NCBI GenBank assembly: GCA_023414355.1
Contig: JAEZOB010000053.1
Coordinates: 116,580 to 180,579 of the forward strand
Source of the DNA: Bacillota bacterium
Lineage (GTDB): Bacteria > Bacillota > Clostridia > Lachnospirales > Lachnospiraceae
Length of the DNA stretch: 64,000 nt
Direction of reading: 5' to 3'
The notes beneath the pieces are model-generated. The model was not told the DNA's origin, ran no database searches, and worked only from the letters and a program-made list of their open reading frames with translations. The translations under genes and the position numbers were made by a program. Positions 16,735 through 25,555 of this stretch are shown piece by piece. Position 1 is the stretch's first letter. Each line of letters begins with the position of its first letter.

Positions 16735-18540
16735 CTACTGCATCAATTCTTCCATTTGATCCAGCAATTCTTCAAATAGCTTCAGTGCCTGTTTCACCGG
16801 CTCTTTTGTACTCATATTTACACCGGCAGCTTTTAACAGCTCAATCGGATAATTGGAGCTACCACTGCTTAAAAACCTAAGATAATCCTTTACTGCCTCT
16901 TCACCCTCATTTAGTATCCTTCTGGATAAGGCAATCGCTGCGGAATAACCTGTTGCATATTGATATACATAAAAGGCATTATAGAAATGCGGTATTCTTG
17001 CCCACTCCAGGTCGATCTCTGAATCTATCACGATATCCTTTCCAAAATAATCTACGTTCAGATCATGATAGATTTTACACAGAGTATCTGCCGTCAGACT
17101 TTCTCCCTCTTCCACCATTCTGTGAGCAAGCATCTCAAATTCAGCGAACATCGTCTGGCGATACAGTGTTCCCTTGAATTTCTCCAGGAAATGATTAATC
17201 AGATATGCCTTTTGCTTCTTATCCTTTGTATTCTTCAGCATATAATCAATCAGCAATGCTTCATTACAGGTGGAAGCTACTTCGGCAACAAATATTTTAT
17301 AGCCCGCATATACATATGGCTGTGTCCGGTCAGAATGATAACTATGAATGGCATGCCCCATCTCGTGAGCCAGGGTAAAGACATTATTCAGTGTGCCGTT
17401 ATAATTCAAAAGCACATACGGATGCGTACCATAGGCTCCCCAGGAATAAGCGCCGCTACGTTTATTCTCGTTTTCGTAGACATCAATCCAGCGATGATTG
17501 AAGCCTTCGGCAAGGATTTTCCGGTATTCTTCCCCTAAGGGCTTTAAACCGTCAGATACAATCTTCTTTGCTTCTTCAAAGGGTATCTCCATCTTGATAT
17601 CCCCGACAAGCGGTGCATAAAGATCATACATATGCAGTTCCTCCAGCCCGAGCAACTTCTTGCGCAGAGATACATAACGGTGCATCAGATCCAGATTTTC
17701 ATGAACCGCTTCGATTAAATTCGTATATACTTCAACCGGAATATTGCCTGCATCCAGAGATCGCTCCATGGTAGAGGAATAATTTCTTGCATTTTTAAAA
17801 AATACCTCTTGTTTTACATTGGAGCTATATGAGGCTGCAAGCGTGTTACGGAAGCTGTCATAAGTAGCATATACTCCTTCAAAGGCTTCCCTTCTGACTC
17901 TGCGGTCCGAGCTTTCTAAAAGCTGTCCGTATCTGCCATGGGTAATCCTGATTGTCTGTCCTTCTTCGTCCTTGATTTCCGGAAACTTGATATCTGCATT
18001 ATTAAACATGGAGAAGATATTACCGGGAGCCTCCGCAATCTCTCCGGCATCCGCAAGCACCTCTTCCAACTCCCCTGACAGGATATGAGGCTTCATTCTT
18101 AATATATCTGAAAGATAAAAATCATAAAGTAACAAATCTTTTTCTTCCTGCTTGAACTCAAGAATTGTCTCCTCAGGAATGGCAAGTATCTCAGGTGTAG
18201 CGAAGGATAAAGTACTGCTGACCGCGACAGACAGCGTGGTCGCCTTATTAGACAAGTCCTGATAAATTGCATTTGCAGTATCCTCATGATATTTCTGGTT
18301 CGCATAGACATAAACACGTTCCATCAGCTTTCCGATCTCATCGGACAGCTGCAAAAAACCAAGCAGAAACTGCGCAGATTTTCCGAGCCTTCCACGAAAC
18401 TCCTCAGCCTTCGAAAGCACCTCTTTTAGTTTATCGTATTCTTTCTGCCATAAATCATCAGAAGCATATAAATCCTCTATTGCCCAGGTATATAATACCT
18501 CTGTTTCACTTCTCTTAGGTAAATTCTTATTATTTGACAT
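16735..18540 (-). CDS. pepF: Oligoendopeptidase F (M3 family metallopeptidase)
   Basis: 601 residues, typical PepF length. The zinc site HEMGH is at 392-396, in FTLAHEMGHAIHS. The N-terminal helical domain (LYTWAIEDLYASDDLWQKEY) and the C-terminal YQYATGYSAAIALS are typical of the M3B family. It cleaves short peptides (about 7-17 residues) in the cytoplasm; no signal peptide is present. AAAGGAG precedes the ATG. Located between the MBL gene and ylbJ, divergent from ylbJ across a 258-base spacer without other genes. Confidence 0.97.
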   Translation of the reverse strand: MSNNKNLPKRSETEVLYTWAIEDLYASDDLWQKEYDKLKEVLSKAEEFRGRLGKSAQFLLGFLQLSDEIGKLMERVYVYANQKYHEDTANAIYQDLSNKATTLSVAVSSTLSFATPEILAIPEETILEFKQEEKDLLLYDFYLSDILRMKPHILSGELEEVLADAGEIAEAPGNIFSMFNNADIKFPEIKDEEGQTIRITHGRYGQLLESSDRRVRREAFEGVYATYDSFRNTLAASYSSNVKQEVFFKNARNYSSTMERSLDAGNIPVEVYTNLIEAVHENLDLMHRYVSLRKKLLGLEELHMYDLYAPLVGDIKMEIPFEEAKKIVSDGLKPLGEEYRKILAEGFNHRWIDVYENENKRSGAYSWGAYGTHPYVLLNYNGTLNNVFTLAHEMGHAIHSYHSDRTQPYVYAGYKIFVAEVASTCNEALLIDYMLKNTKDKKQKAYLINHFLEKFKGTLYRQTMFAEFEMLAHRMVEEGESLTADTLCKIYHDLNVDYFGKDIVIDSEIDLEWARIPHFYNAFYVYQYATGYSAAIALSRRILNEGEEAVKDYLRFLSSGSSNYPIELLKAAGVNMSTKEPVKQALKLFEELLDQMEELMQ

Positions 18541-18798
18541 CCTTACATCTCCTTTGGATCATTGCTTAGTGGAAATTATTCGAATAAAATGAAAAGCCTT
18601 CCAATAGATTATAATAAATCTGACTCCTGTCTTCAAGGAGTAGATCGAAAAGAAGTATGATTGTACTAAATTTCTTTTCATATTTACATCCGACTTTGCC
18701 GGATATGTTTCGAGCTGAGAATCTTTGAAGATAAATTCATGATTAAGAATAGTATCTTTCCGTCAACTTGATCAATATTCTTTAGAATAGAGGTTATT

Positions 18799-19818
18799 AT
18801 GCTAAGACTAGGGGACATCAATAAAAATAAACTCATCCGTGGCTTAATCTTATTATTTATGGTCGCCATGCTATTGTTTCCCAATGCATCCTTTCAGGGA
18901 GCCAGTACTGGTTTATTATTGTGGTTTGAACATGTACTTCCCAATCTGCTTCCTTTCATTATTCTGTCTAATCTGATTGTCCGTCTGAACATCACTGATC
19001 AGATCAGCGGTTTCCTATATCCTGCACTCGGTCGTCTCTTCCGTATCAGTGCAAATGGCTGTTATCCGATTGCTCTGGGATTCCTTTCCGGAATTCCTAT
19101 GGGTGCCAAGGCTACAGCCGACTTGATCTCCGAAAATAAAATCAGTCGCAAGGAGGGGCAGTTTCTGCTTGGAATGTGCAACAATGCCAGCCCGATGTTC
19201 ATTCTCGGATATATTTCAGTCACACAGCTAAAGCTTCCCCAGATCAAATATGCATTATTCGCCATCATATACATAAGTGCTATCCTGAGTGCTGTACTCT
19301 TTCGTATCCTTATTGCTGTAAAATCAGAACAAATCTCAGCCAAGGTACATGCTATGTCGAATGTCCAAATACAAACGCTACAGCCAAGGTCTCATAAAGC
19401 AGATCGATCCATTGGGAATAGCCATCAACGTTTTTCCTTTCCACTCCTGGATTCCTCCATCCTAAGCGGTTTTGAGATTATTACAAAAATCGGTGGGTAT
19501 ATTATCCTTTTCTCCATTCTCGCACAGCTACTGAATACAGTATTTCCGGATATCGGCGTTTTAAAAGCCCTGGCTGTCGGAATGTTGGAGATCACGACAG
19601 GTGTCAGCCAAATCTGTAACAGCAGTCTGGCAGAACCAACAAAAATAGTCTTGGTTTCCGTATTAACCTCTTTTGGCGGCTGTTCGGGTATTGCCCAAAC
19701 CAAAAGTGTTCTGGGAAGCTCAAGACTATCCATAAAATCCTATCTGATTGTCAGATTATTAAATGCAGCAATCACAGGTTCGATTGCTTATGGTTATGTG
19801 ATTTATTTATTTCATTAA
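18799..19818 (+). CDS. ylbJ: Sporulation integral membrane protein YlbJ
   Basis: 339 residues with about eight hydrophobic segments. The motifs GFLSGIPMGAKATADL (near 93-108), GMCNNASPMFILGYI (near 118-132) and LTSFGGCSGIAQTKSV (near 290-306) are those of the YlbJ/nucleoside-recognition (GATE) family. YlbJ is made in the mother cell and is needed for a normal spore cortex in B. subtilis. GAGG precedes the ATG. It is convergent with the coiled-coil gene; the ylbJ-coaD-rsmD proximity is conserved in Firmicutes. This gene indicates an endospore former. Confidence 0.93.
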   Translation: MLRLGDINKNKLIRGLILLFMVAMLLFPNASFQGASTGLLLWFEHVLPNLLPFIILSNLIVRLNITDQISGFLYPALGRLFRISANGCYPIALGFLSGIPMGAKATADLISENKISRKEGQFLLGMCNNASPMFILGYISVTQLKLPQIKYALFAIIYISAILSAVLFRILIAVKSEQISAKVHAMSNVQIQTLQPRSHKADRSIGNSHQRFSFPLLDSSILSGFEIITKIGGYIILFSILAQLLNTVFPDIGVLKALAVGMLEITTGVSQICNSSLAEPTKIVLVSVLTSFGGCSGIAQTKSVLGSSRLSIKSYLIVRLLNAAITGSIAYGYVIYLFH

Positions 19819-19849
19819 AACAACCTATCTGAAGAAACCTTTCCGGCTC

Positions 19850-20491
19850 TTACTCCTGGTCGGGAAGGAAGGTATTCTCATCAAAGTCAAAACCGACATC
19901 CTCGTAATCCGCATTCTGGGATACACTCTGTCCGTTATCCTGCGGATAAAGCTGTTCGTTCAATTCTCGCTTATTATTATTGACAATCTCTAAATTACTC
20001 TTCAGCGTGCCAATAAAGGAATCATATTTTGATATTGCTGTATCATATGCATTGGCAAGAACCCTTTCTACCTCGGTCAGCACCTCATTGGAATAAACCA
20101 ATGCGCCTGTTCGGATCTGCTCGGCTTCCTCCGCCGCATCCCTGCGCATTTTGTCAGCTTCCTCGGAGGCCTGCATGATCATCTCATTTGCCTGATAATA
20201 GGCCTGCTGCATAATCTCATGTTCATTTAACAGTTCCTTTGCCTTATCTCTTGTCTGACGAAGGATATTTTCACCCTTCTCTTCGGCATCGGCAATGATC
20301 GCATCCCTGTTTGCTATAATTTTCTGATAGCGCTTGATTTCATCCGGTGTACGAAGCCTCAGCTCATCCAGCAAATCATATAATTCATCCTTGGGAACGA
20401 TTACCTTGGTGCTTGATAGCGGCTGCATCCTACAGCTTTCAACAAATTCATAGATATCCTCGATTAATTGTTCTATTCTGCTAGCTCCCAT
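19850..20491 (-). CDS. Coiled-coil protein of DivIVA/SepIVA or ATPase-subunit-like type
   Basis: 213 residues, soluble. The N terminus (MGASRIEQLIEDIYEFVESCRM) leads into a long charged helical stretch (about 60-160; KRYQKIIANRDAIIADAEEK, NEMIMQASEEADKMRRDAAE) and an acidic C-terminal tail. Such genes beside coaD in clostridia are usually auto-named 'ATPase' or 'vacuolar H+-ATPase subunit H' only because of coiled-coil similarity. A DivIVA-like scaffold role in division or envelope growth is my inference. The start at 20491 has AAGGAG eight bases upstream; the frame also opens at a GTG three codons earlier that overlaps that site. It directly follows coaD (one base apart). Confidence 0.75.
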   Translation of the reverse strand: MGASRIEQLIEDIYEFVESCRMQPLSSTKVIVPKDELYDLLDELRLRTPDEIKRYQKIIANRDAIIADAEEKGENILRQTRDKAKELLNEHEIMQQAYYQANEMIMQASEEADKMRRDAAEEAEQIRTGALVYSNEVLTEVERVLANAYDTAISKYDSFIGTLKSNLEIVNNNKRELNEQLYPQDNGQSVSQNADYEDVGFDFDENTFLPDQE

Positions 20492-20492
20492 A

Positions 20493-20993
20493 TCAAACAC
20501 TCCTTATTAATTTAATTTTATCGTAAATTGATTGTACAATACATTCCGGAACAAACTGCCGGATATCCCCGCCGAAGGCAGCTATTTCCTTCACTGCACT
20601 GGAACTGAGATACGAATACTCAACACTGGTGGTGAAAAACACCGTATCTACCTTAGCATCCAGTTTATGATTTGTCTGTGCAATCTGCAACTCATATTCA
20701 AAATCTGTAATTGCACGTAATCCTCTTACAATGATATTCGCCTTCTGTTGTCGTGCAAAATCAATCAATAAGCCATCAAAAGCAACAATCTCAACAGAAT
20801 CCAGCTTCGTGTTTTCTCTGATCACCCGCTCTATGAGTTCGACCCGCTCTTCAGAGGTAAACAAAGGTTTCTTAGATTTATTATTAAGTACACCGATGAT
20901 TAACTTATCAACCAAACCGGAGGCACGGACAATGATGTCAAGATGACCTAGGGTTATTGGATCAAAGCTACCGGGATAAATACCAGTTTTCAT
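20493..20993 (-). CDS. coaD: Pantetheine-phosphate adenylyltransferase
   Basis: 166 residues. GIYPGSFDPITLGHLDII (near 4-21) contains the HxGH-type nucleotidyltransferase site (TLGH), and IIVRGLRAITDFEYE and EYSYLSSSAVKEI are the family signatures. It makes dephospho-CoA from 4'-phosphopantetheine and ATP, the fourth step of CoA synthesis, as a hexamer. GGGAG precedes the ATG. It is 36 bases downstream of rsmD, the conserved pair. Confidence 0.98.
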   Translation of the reverse strand: MKTGIYPGSFDPITLGHLDIIVRASGLVDKLIIGVLNNKSKKPLFTSEERVELIERVIRENTKLDSVEIVAFDGLLIDFARQQKANIIVRGLRAITDFEYELQIAQTNHKLDAKVDTVFFTTSVEYSYLSSSAVKEIAAFGGDIRQFVPECIVQSIYDKIKLIRSV

Positions 20994-21029
20994 GTAAATT
21001 CGCTCCCTGCCTGATTACCTCTTAAATAT

Positions 21030-21584
21030 CTATTTTAATTCAATAAAAACATGCTGATTTGTCTTATACTCTTTCTTCTTGAAAATACGAAGTCTTGTAT
21101 TCTCCAGATAGTCAAAATTCGTCTTAAGGGAAGCTTCCACTACGATAATGGTATCGCAATAAATGATGTTGGAATTTTGCAGTGTCAGCAGCACATCCCT
21201 CTCCAAAAGATTATTGTAGGGTGGATCCATAAATATCACATCGAATACCTTCCCTTTCATCTCCAGAATTTGAATTGCCTCCGCTACCGTATAGGGAAGT
21301 ATCTCAGCCGCTTCAAAAAGCTTGGTAAAGTGAAGATTTGCTTTGATACATTCTAAAGCTGCTTTATTATCCTCAACAAAGGCTGCATATTTTGCACCTC
21401 TGGATAAGGCTTCTATACCAATTGCACCACTGCCTGAGAATAAGTCCAGAAAATCAGAATCCGCCAGATATGGATTTAAAATATTGAACAGTGTCTCCTT
21501 GGTTTTATCTGTCGTTGGTCTTGTATCAAAGCCTTCCGGTGTTCTCAGCTGCAGTCTTCTTGCCTTTCCTGCGATTACTCTCAT
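21030..21584 (-). CDS. rsmD: 16S rRNA (guanine966-N2)-methyltransferase RsmD
   Basis: 184 residues. MRVIAGKARRLQL and RPTTDKTKETLFNIL open the protein; the SAM-binding loop is DLFSGSGAIGIEALSRG (near 46-62), and the N2-methyltransferase motif IFMDPPYN lies near 121-128. It methylates G966 of 16S rRNA. GGGG precedes the ATG. First gene of the rsmD-coaD-coiled-coil operon. Confidence 0.97.
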   Translation of the reverse strand: MRVIAGKARRLQLRTPEGFDTRPTTDKTKETLFNILNPYLADSDFLDLFSGSGAIGIEALSRGAKYAAFVEDNKAALECIKANLHFTKLFEAAEILPYTVAEAIQILEMKGKVFDVIFMDPPYNNLLERDVLLTLQNSNIIYCDTIIVVEASLKTNFDYLENTRLRIFKKKEYKTNQHVFIELK

Positions 21585-21840
21585 ACTTTATCCCCACTTA
21601 TGACTAATTATGACTATAAATATTATTTTATAATATTATAAGTATTTGTCAACTTGTTTGTGGACATCAAAAGATGTAAAATCGCTTATTCTATAACATT
21701 AAAAGCTTTATTTATGAATGGTTTGTCCATAAGTTAGTGTATCTTATCCTGTAAAAGATTTCAATAAGTTTTTCTACTGAAAGTGTCTTTCGAAATGATA
21801 CTTTTGACCTAGAATACAGGCTATCATTCCTTTGCATTAA
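21585..21840. other. Gene-free AT-rich stretch upstream of rsmD
   Basis: The 315 bases between rsmD and the SASP gene are AT-rich with no credible gene. Apart from the SASP terminator at 21841-21868 I see only a weak local repeat (GAAAGTG / CTTTTGA near 21780-21810). Confidence 0.5.
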
Positions 21841-21868
21841 AAACGGCTGTCTTTACAGACAGCCGCTA
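21841..21868 (-). terminator. Terminator of the SASP gene
   Basis: Nine-pair stem CGGCTGTCT / AGACAGCCG with a four-base loop, followed on the minus strand by TTTTTAA, directly after the SASP stop. Confidence 0.9.
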
Positions 21869-21899
21869 ACAAATTTAAAACTATCAGATTTTCATTCAA

Positions 21900-22103
21900 T
21901 TACTGTTGGCCGGACATTCTCTTTTCAGCATCCTGGATCATTTTCTTCACCATATAACCACCGACTGAACCATTCTGTTTGGATGTTAAGTCACCGTTGT
22001 AGCCCTTTTTCAACGGAACACCGAGCTCGTTAGCTACTTCATATTTAAAACGATCTAAAGCTTCCTGTGCTTCCGGTACTTCTGCTCTGTTTCTACTAGA
22101 CAT
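21900..22103 (-). CDS. Alpha/beta-type small acid-soluble spore protein
   Basis: 67 residues. EALDRFKYEVANELGV contains the GPR protease cleavage region (here YEVANELGV, resembling the consensus E-A/V-x-E-L/I-G), and GDLTSKQNGSVGGYMVKKMI is the second conserved block of alpha/beta SASPs. These proteins coat and protect DNA in the dormant spore and are degraded at germination. TTGGAGGAA precedes the ATG and a strong terminator follows, so it is monocistronic, presumably under sigma-G control; a sigma-G promoter was not resolved by eye. Confidence 0.96.
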   Translation of the reverse strand: MSSRNRAEVPEAQEALDRFKYEVANELGVPLKKGYNGDLTSKQNGSVGGYMVKKMIQDAEKRMSGQQ

Positions 22104-22255
22104 ATCAATTCCTCCAATACAAAAACATTAGTCAAGAGTTACAGTCATAGTATATGAGCTTTATTAAAAAATACACGAATAAATCCTTGAAGCTTTTTGG
22201 AAAAGCAGGAAATCGTTCCAATCGAAAAATTAAATCATAATTTAATATCGTTGCT

Positions 22256-23623
22256 TTAATCCACAAAACGGTCTGTAAGAGCTTGATACTCCTTGTGTTT
22301 AGCCACACTCTTATATGCAGGACGAATAATCTTACCCGCATTTGTCAGCTCCTCCAAGCGGTGAGCACTCCACCCTGCTATTCTTGCAATCGCAAAAATC
22401 GGTGTGTAGAGCTCCATAGGAAGTCCAAGCATATGATATACAAAGCCGCTGTAGAAATCCACATTTGCACTGACACCCTTATACATCTTTCTCTCTCTGG
22501 CGATTACCTCAGGCGCAAGGCGTTCCACCATCTCATACAGACCGAACTCCTTCAGTAATCCCTTTTCCTCGGACAGGCTCCGTACATATTGTTTCAGAAC
22601 ATTAGCTCTAGGGTCAGAGATCGAATATACAGCATGTCCCATTCCGTAAATTAAACCGGATTTATCGAAAGCTCTTTTCTCCAACAGGGCAAGAAGATAG
22701 GCACTGATTTCTTCTTCGTCGGTCCAATCCTTAATGTTTTCCTTCATATTATCGAACATCTGCATTACTTTGATATTAGCACCTCCATGCTTCGGTCCCT
22801 TCAGAGAGCCCAGGGAAGCAGCAACAGAGGAATAAGTATCCGTGCCGGAGGAGGTTACGACATGAGTGGTAAAGGTAGAATTATTACCCCCACCGTGTTC
22901 TGCATGGAGCACCAAGGCCACATCCAGTATCTTGGCTTCCAGCTCTGTGTATTGCATATCCGGTCTTAACATATATAAAATATTCTCCGCTGTAGAAAGA
23001 CCTTCTTTCGGAGGATGAATTACCAGACTTTTTCCGAAATGATAATGGCTGTATGCCTGATAACCGTAAACCGACAATAACGGAAATACTGCAATCAGCT
23101 GCAGGCTCTGCCGAAGAACATTCTCAATGGAAATATCCTCTGCTTTTTCATCATAGGAGTATAAGGTAAGAACACTTCTTGCCAGCGTATTCATCATATC
23201 CTTGCTCGGTGCTTTCATAATAATGTCCCGTACAAAGCTTGGTGGAAGCTCTCTGTAATTTTCCAAAAGACGTCTAAAATCTTCGAGTTTTTCTTTCGTC
23301 GGCAGATTACCGAACAGCAAAAGATAGGTTACCTCTTCAAAGCCGAAACGGTTCTCTTTCATAAAGCCCTGAATAATTTCTTCCACGTCAACACCACGGT
23401 AATACAGCTTCCCTTCACACGGAATATAATCATTATCAATCAGGGTATAAGAAATAATTTCACAGATTTCAGTCAGTCCTGTCAAAACTCCCTTACCGCT
23501 AATATCTCTTAATCCGCGCTTCACATCATATTTCGCATACAATTCCGGGTCGATCACCGTGTTTTTCTTACATAACTCAGCAAGTTCCATCAGCTCGGGT
23601 GTGATATCGGTATACTTGTTCAT
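22256..23623 (-). CDS. Citrate synthase
   Basis: 455 residues from MNKYTDITPEL, chosen because AGGAGAT lies just upstream; the frame is open for a further 26 codons without a site. The catalytic histidines are in HAEHGGGNNSTF (near 265-276) and GMGHAVYSISDPRA (near 333-346), and a third acidic residue in VDFYSGFVY. It condenses acetyl-CoA and oxaloacetate. The sequence is of the clostridial type with an N-terminal extension (LCKKNTVIDPELYAKYDVKRGLRD). Re-citrate synthase is a different family, so this is the Si type. It stands alone between SASP and the L,D-transpeptidase and probably supplies 2-oxoglutarate for biosynthesis rather than a full cycle. Confidence 0.96.
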   Translation of the reverse strand: MNKYTDITPELMELAELCKKNTVIDPELYAKYDVKRGLRDISGKGVLTGLTEICEIISYTLIDNDYIPCEGKLYYRGVDVEEIIQGFMKENRFGFEEVTYLLLFGNLPTKEKLEDFRRLLENYRELPPSFVRDIIMKAPSKDMMNTLARSVLTLYSYDEKAEDISIENVLRQSLQLIAVFPLLSVYGYQAYSHYHFGKSLVIHPPKEGLSTAENILYMLRPDMQYTELEAKILDVALVLHAEHGGGNNSTFTTHVVTSSGTDTYSSVAASLGSLKGPKHGGANIKVMQMFDNMKENIKDWTDEEEISAYLLALLEKRAFDKSGLIYGMGHAVYSISDPRANVLKQYVRSLSEEKGLLKEFGLYEMVERLAPEVIARERKMYKGVSANVDFYSGFVYHMLGLPMELYTPIFAIARIAGWSAHRLEELTNAGKIIRPAYKSVAKHKEYQALTDRFVD

Positions 23624-23841
23624 GTTACCATCTCCTTTCTTATGCCTAGCCAAATTTCTTTGGGCTTGATACGATATACTGCACCGTAAATGCAGCCCCA
23701 ATACCCTTAAGAAGTTGTTTTATCATTCACACTGATCTTGTCAGAGTGATACCAACTCTGCTTTTATTGTAACATGAACAACCCTCTTTGAAAACAACAA
23801 TCCAACAATTTACAAAACAATTTGGGTTATAGTAATTGATA

Positions 23842-23884
23842 AAGAAAACCCCATTTGTCAGGTAAGACCCAACGAATGAGGTTC
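23842..23884 (-). terminator. Terminator downstream of the L,D-transpeptidase transcript
   Basis: AACCTCATTCGT pairs with ACAAATGGGGTT (two G-T pairs) and is followed on the minus strand by TTCTTT. It lies between the structured element and citrate synthase, so that element would be in the 3' untranslated region of the transpeptidase mRNA. Confidence 0.65.
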
Positions 23885-23924
23885 TCTTCACAAAAAAACC
23901 ATGGTATTGTATTGATGGCTATAC

Positions 23925-24027
23925 TATCAAAAGCACCGAAGGTGCTTTACGGATGCAATAAATTGAAAAGTAAGCTTGCTTGCTTTTCAATTTATTGCAT
24001 CCGTAAAGAGTGCAGCGCCTTTTGATA
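23925..24027. repeat. Structured intergenic element, copy A
   Basis: Outer stem TATCAAAAG / CTTTTGATA (23925-23933 with 24019-24027). Inside it are a small hairpin AAAGCACC-GAA-GGTGCTTT, a perfect 26-bp stem (23945-23970 with 23983-24008) with loop TAAGCTTGCTTG, and a small right arm GTGCAGCGCC. Copy B at 28921-29041 has the same small motifs in the same order around unrelated stems. It is in the spacer 3' of the L,D-transpeptidase. See findings. Confidence 0.8.
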
Positions 24028-24120
24028 TTTTAACCTTATATCCTTTATTTCTTTTATATCCTTTATACCCTTTTCATCCTTGAATTCTTATATCCTTTGT
24101 ATCCGTTATCACCTTTATCA
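24028..24120. repeat. Degenerate pyrimidine-rich short repeats
   Basis: Repeated variants of TATATCCTTTAT, spaced 12-20 bases, between element A and the L,D-transpeptidase stop. No gene is present. The whole 23624-24122 interval holds only this, element A, the terminator and the citrate synthase upstream region. Confidence 0.6.
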
Positions 24121-24122
24121 CA

Positions 24123-25442
24123 TTATAGAAGTACTATATAATAGACAGCCTGAACACTTGCCGTATTACCGGCTTCATCAGTAACCGCGTAAGTAATCAG
24201 ATAGTTGCCCTCCGGTGTCATGCTGATGTCCACTTTGATGTCTTTTTGCGTCAGAGAAGAATAATTATCCATGACCGAGACTCCCTCCAGAGCCATAGAG
24301 AGATCCGGAATCTGACCGTACAACAGATTTCGGTCAGCTACTCCCGTAATGACCGGAAGGTATCTGTCTACATGGACCAGGGATTGTTGTTCAATATCCG
24401 CTTTACCAAGTTTCAGACTATATAGGAGGCGGTATTCATCCTCAGTGACTTCTTCCACCCTAACTTTGATCAGATTATGATCCAACTTAATTCCTCTACA
24501 GTAGGCATCCACTCCGGCCAATGCAAATTTTGTATTAATCCTGGTCTCTACTCCAACAACCTTATCGCTGATTCCGGAGATCATCGGAGGTTCGGGACAT
24601 TCACCTACCGTATAGGTAGCAACCTTCATCTTAGATCTTCCGACCTCATCTTCAACATAATATGTAACCTTATATTCTCCGGGTATCTGTGTGTCAACGT
24701 TACCCGCAATCTCCAGCTTTGAGGTAAGGTCCTTTCCGGTAGCGGACTTAGCCGTGATACCTTTGTTAATATTCACCTGATCTCCCCATGGCACTTCGAT
24801 ATCCTTGACCCCATAGATCTGAGGGATATCTGCGAGATACGGGTTTCGTGAATCAGGATCCGTCGGATCCCAGCCTACGCCCCTTTTAGCCTTCACAGTA
24901 TCCGGCTTCCCTAGCGGACCGGGTGTTGTCTTATCATCGAAGATAATCACCTTCGTTCCCGAAGTACAATTATCATAAATCCATTTTGCATCTGCCACAG
25001 TCAGACGGATACAGCCGTGAGAAGCCGCCTGTCCCAGCTTATTGAACTCATTCGTGGCCAATGATGCAGGATTACCATTCTCATAATAATACACGGAATG
25101 GAACAGAATACCTCCCACAATTCTGGTGGCATACTGTCCGTAAACATCCCCCATTAAAAGCTTCCAGCGGTACTTTTCTTTCAGCTGAAAAGTTCCCTGG
25201 AGCGTTCTTGCCTGCGAGCCTACGGAGCAGGTCATCGCTTTAATCGGTGCAGAGTATTCTCCGTTTTCATCCTGTTCATAAACCGTAACCGTGTTGTAAT
25301 ATCTGTTAACCTTAATCACATATGGCTGCTTTTGTTCCGCCGCAGATACTCTTGACGCATTGGACATGATCAGTACAATTCCCAAAAGAAGCACAAATCC
25401 CAGATATTTTGATAAGATTCTTTTATTCATTCCCTTCATCAT
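24123..25442 (-). CDS. Secreted L,D-transpeptidase (YkuD) with Ig-like C-terminal domains
   Basis: 439 residues. An N-terminal signal or anchor (basic, then GFVLLLGIVLIMS, about 14-28) is followed by a YkuD domain (about 40-168) with the catalytic SHGCIRL motif (C144) and upstream H115. Residues about 200-439 are beta-rich repeats (VPWGDQVNINKG..., GEYKVTYYVEDEVG near 255-270 and GNYLITYAVTDEAGN near 412-426) of the DUF5011/bacterial Ig type. It should cross-link or anchor peptidoglycan outside the membrane, with the Ig-like part holding it in the wall. AAGGGA lies eight bases before the first ATG; the second (25439) is equally possible. It is followed by the structured element A and then a terminator. 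Confidence 0.93.
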   Translation of the reverse strand: MMKGMNKRILSKYLGFVLLLGIVLIMSNASRVSAAEQKQPYVIKVNRYYNTVTVYEQDENGEYSAPIKAMTCSVGSQARTLQGTFQLKEKYRWKLLMGDVYGQYATRIVGGILFHSVYYYENGNPASLATNEFNKLGQAASHGCIRLTVADAKWIYDNCTSGTKVIIFDDKTTPGPLGKPDTVKAKRGVGWDPTDPDSRNPYLADIPQIYGVKDIEVPWGDQVNINKGITAKSATGKDLTSKLEIAGNVDTQIPGEYKVTYYVEDEVGRSKMKVATYTVGECPEPPMISGISDKVVGVETRINTKFALAGVDAYCRGIKLDHNLIKVRVEEVTEDEYRLLYSLKLGKADIEQQSLVHVDRYLPVITGVADRNLLYGQIPDLSMALEGVSVMDNYSSLTQKDIKVDISMTPEGNYLITYAVTDEAGNTASVQAVYYIVLL

Positions 25443-25555
25443 TACTAATATCCCTTAAGCCCTCTCAATTATTTTGCCAAATTAAGATCATTCGTAGTTC
25501 GTTATTTAGTTATGATTCTGTTTCTCAGCATCACCAAATCATTCGTGTGAAGAAG

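Noticed and set aside
24477..24722. Plus-strand frame opposite the L,D-transpeptidase
   Set aside because: Antisense shadow with no ribosome binding site and no recognisable composition.
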